This document shows positions 13,335 to 15,395 of a stretch of 15,395 nt of DNA, piece by piece. Under the pieces are notes generated by a model. That model searched no databases and was not told the DNA's origin. It saw only the letters and a program-made list of their open reading frames with translations. The stretch lies in contig JAFAAT010000241.1 in NCBI GenBank assembly GCA_023426425.1, positions 1 to 15,395 of the forward strand, in the 5' to 3' direction. How positions within the stretch are numbered: position 1 is the stretch's first letter; the number at the start of each line of letters is the position of its first letter. This DNA comes from Bacteroidota bacterium. Lineage in GTDB: Bacteria; Bacteroidota; Bacteroidia; Chitinophagales; Chitinophagaceae. The position numbers and the translations under genes were made by a program.

Positions 13335-13378
13335 AAGGCGAGATTAAGGCGCTATGAAGGCGCTATGAAGGCGTGTAA
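13335..13378. repeat. 11-bp tandem array C, four units
   Basis: Units of AAGGCGnnnnn begin at 13335, 13346, 13357 and 13368; two of them (AAGGCGCTATG) are identical. This is the third array in the same gap with an exact 11-bp period. Confidence 0.85.
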
Positions 13379-13383
13379 ACACC

Positions 13384-13407
13384 GAGAATGGATTTTTGAA
13401 CATTCTC
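13384..13407. other. Inverted repeat upstream of the metalloprotease gene
   Basis: GAGAATG and CATTCTC pair perfectly across a 10-nt spacer, about 90 nt before the start codon. No T-run follows. It could be an operator or a leader-RNA hairpin; evidence is weak. Confidence 0.35.
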
Positions 13408-13497
13408 AGGTTAAACAAAACTAACTACCATAATTCAGATGAATCTTTTATTTTTACGAATTCAGACAATTACCAGTAACAAAGATAAAAATTAAGT

Positions 13498-15395
13498 ATG
13501 ATACGTAAAGTTACGCTCCTTCTACTGGCGTGTATGGGGATGTTTGCGGTTTCGCAGGCGCAGATTTGCGGCTTCGATCAGAAACATCAGCAGGCAATGA
13601 GCCAGGACCCTGCCTATGCCCAGCGTGTGCAGCAGATGAATGCAGACCTGGAAAACATGCTCCAGTCGAACTCAAATGCGCTCATTGTGAACACCCCGAA
13701 TGGACCTGTGTACCAGATTCCTGTCGTTCTTCACGTTATACATACGGGTGGCGCAGTAGGCAGCATATATAATCCCTCGGATGCCCAGCTCACTGGTATG
13801 ATTGACTACCTGAACCAGGTTTATTCTGCCAGCTGGCCCGGCTATCCCAATGCAAACAATGGCGGAACACGAATTCCTCTACAGTTTGCACTGGCGCAGA
13901 GGGATCCTAACTGTATGCCCACCAATGGTATCATCCGTGTAAATGGTAGCAGCCTCGCCGGGTATGCGTCCGGAGGTATGGCTCACAATTCCTCATTAGG
14001 TGCTACGGAGGCAGCAGTAAAAAACCTGAGCCGCTGGCCTAACTCAGACTACTACAACATCTGGATAGTAAATAAAATCGATGGTGCTGACGGTCTGTCA
14101 CCAGGTGTGTTTGTTGCTGGCTTTGCCTGGTTTCCAGGTGCTCCCGCAACTGTAGATGGTACTGTAATGCTTGCTTCACAGGCTAGTGCAGGTGAAAAGA
14201 CACTGCCTCACGAAATTGGACACGCTTTTGCACTGTATCACACTTTCGAAGGAGATGCCGGTGGCACAAACTGCCCCACTAACACTAATTGTAACACCCA
14301 GGGCGACCGCGTTTGCGACACTGATCCACACATGCGCTCCGTGTTCAACTGTCCTGAAAATGCACCTAATTCCTGCAATGGCAACGTTCCTCACGGTACA
14401 GTAGTTCGCAATATGATGGACTATTCAAGCTGTGCTGACCGTTTCACAGCCGGCCAGAGTACCCGGATCATTAATGCACTCCTAAATGATCGTGCCGGTC
14501 TGATTAGCTCACTGGGCGCAACTCCGGTTTCAGGTATCGTCACACCGGCCTGTATTCCCACAATGGCGACTACCGGAAGCTCCACTTCCGGCCCCAGGAA
14601 TGTCACCATTACGGATGCATTCGTCACTCATATGAACGTGTCGTCTTTAGGCAACACTGCCGATGGTGGTGTGTACATTGACAACACCTGTAAGCACATG
14701 GTGGACCTGACAGCCGGCAATATCTACAACTTCTCTGTAAGGACTGGTCCTCAGGCTGAAAACGTGAAAGTCTTCATCGACTACAACAATGACGGTGTGT
14801 TCCAGGCTGGTGAAGAAATATTTGCGAATGCCGGCACTACCGGTAATGAAACACATAGCTTCCAGTATACCGTACCAACAGTTGCCCAGGTCTCAAACCT
14901 GGTAAGCTGTATTCCACTTAGAATGCGCGTAGTTTCAGACCGTACTACTGCTCCAGCAGTTACTGCCTGCGGACCAATTTCCTTTGGGCAGGCAGAGGAC
15001 TACACCGTGATCATCCGTGGTGGCGGACCCAGTTCCGGAGCTGTGAGTGTGAATCTGACTTCAGGAACTAATCCTTCCTGTTTTAACGCGCCTCTGGGCT
15101 TCACTGCAGTTCCCGGTGCCGGAGTAACTAATCAGACCTATGAGTGGTTTGTCAACAATGTGTCCACGGGTGTGACCACAAACACTTTTAACTCATCTAC
15201 ACTTGCAGACAACGACGTTGTGACAGTTAAGATGCATTTCATCGGAGCTTGCGGATTTGACAGTTCAACCTCTGTTGGTTTTGTTGTAGACCGCCAGCTA
15301 ACAGTGCCGGCTTCAGTTTCAATTGCACTGACCGGCGGTACCAATCCGGGCTGTGCTGGTCAGCAACTGACGTTCACTGCCACGCCAAACAATGG
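13498..15395 (+). CDS. Secreted M43-family (pappalysin-like) zinc metalloprotease with GEVED and Ig-like domains (3' end outside window)
   Basis: 632 residues are visible from the ATG at 13498; the frame is still open at the right edge. A signal peptide ends near A21 (...FAVSQA|Q). Then come a propeptide-like segment with a cysteine (C24; AQRVQQMNADLENML), an IPVVLHVIHT strand near 83, and the catalytic motif H238-E-I-G-H242-A-F-A-L-Y-H248, which supplies three zinc-binding histidines. The Met-turn is RNMMDYSS (M306/M307). The position usually Gly or Asn within HExxHxxGxxH is Ala245 here. Cysteines in 250-300 probably form disulfides. A GEVED domain spans ~390-507 (VFIDYNNDGVFQAGEE ... GQAEDYTVII). 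After it, from ~508, come PKD/Ig-like repeats of ~90 residues with NPSC / NPGC and YEWFVNN motifs; a second begins ~600. A T9SS sorting domain is expected beyond the window. Confidence 0.93.
   Translation, partial: MIRKVTLLLLACMGMFAVSQAQICGFDQKHQQAMSQDPAYAQRVQQMNADLENMLQSNSNALIVNTPNGPVYQIPVVLHVIHTGGAVGSIYNPSDAQLTGMIDYLNQVYSASWPGYPNANNGGTRIPLQFALAQRDPNCMPTNGIIRVNGSSLAGYASGGMAHNSSLGATEAAVKNLSRWPNSDYYNIWIVNKIDGADGLSPGVFVAGFAWFPGAPATVDGTVMLASQASAGEKTLPHEIGHAFALYHTFEGDAGGTNCPTNTNCNTQGDRVCDTDPHMRSVFNCPENAPNSCNGNVPHGTVVRNMMDYSSCADRFTAGQSTRIINALLNDRAGLISSLGATPVSGIVTPACIPTMATTGSSTSGPRNVTITDAFVTHMNVSSLGNTADGGVYIDNTCKHMVDLTAGNIYNFSVRTGPQAENVKVFIDYNNDGVFQAGEEIFANAGTTGNETHSFQYTVPTVAQVSNLVSCIPLRMRVVSDRTTAPAVTACGPISFGQAEDYTVIIRGGGPSSGAVSVNLTSGTNPSCFNAPLGFTAVPGAGVTNQTYEWFVNNVSTGVTTNTFNSSTLADNDVVTVKMHFIGACGFDSSTSVGFVVDRQLTVPASVSIALTGGTNPGCAGQQLTFTATPNN

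Noticed and set aside
13015..13378. CRISPR array
   Set aside because: Units are 11 bp with no spacers, and no cas gene is present.
13480..13487. Minus-strand TATCTTTG box pointing from the protease start into the repeat region
   Set aside because: No TTG at the -33 distance, and it lies in an A-rich leader; no gene follows it on that strand before secDF.

Overview
The window looks like a chromosomal segment of a Bacteroidota bacterium, most likely from the Chitinophagaceae/Chitinophagales. The evidence is: cargo proteins of the type IX secretion system (T9SS) ending in a 'YPNP' type A sorting domain, a fused SecD-SecF translocase, a secreted M43-type metalloprotease with a GEVED domain, and several promoters with the Bacteroidota -7 box TAnnTTTG. 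The organism assignment is inference; no rRNA or other phylogenetic marker is present.

Layout. (1) 1-1593, minus: a secreted beta-propeller (SBBP-type) T9SS cargo protein whose C-terminus runs off the left edge. (2) 1744-1940, plus: tRNA-Val(UAC) with a good Bacteroidota promoter and a strong intrinsic terminator. (3) 2015-3007, minus: a second T9SS cargo protein of unknown function. (4) 3008-3545: non-coding, with short repeats and a pair of tandem palindromes. (5) 3546-8025: a block of redox-related genes: a tiny two-helix membrane protein (minus), a DsbA/FrnE-like thioredoxin-fold protein (plus), a YgiD-type extradiol dioxygenase (plus), a lipoprotein (plus), an NADPH-dependent FMN reductase (plus) and a DoxX membrane protein (minus). 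(6) 8140-8556: a secreted LprI-like/DUF1311 protein (minus), followed by an interspersed repeat cluster at 8631-8838. (7) 8839-12769: an MlaE-type permease and the large SecDF fusion, both minus, separated by a terminator. (8) 12770-13497: a gene-free region full of tandem repeats, including two heptamer arrays and three separate arrays with an exact 11-bp period. (9) 13498-15395, plus: an M43 metalloprotease running off the right edge.

The most notable result is regulatory. The promoters of the DsbA-like gene, ygiD and doxX align without gaps over 48 nt. Each carries a CRP/FNR-like site (TTnnY-N4-nTCAA) ending in TCAATGG, then exactly 20 nt, then a TAGYTTTG -7 box. In all three the -33 element is TGG rather than TTG, with the 19-nt spacing kept. 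The DsbA-like and ygiD promoters each add a perfect CRP/FNR-type palindrome exactly 23 bp further upstream. This predicts that one CRP/FNR-family activator controls a small redox regulon scattered over 4 kb on both strands. The regulator gene is not in the window.
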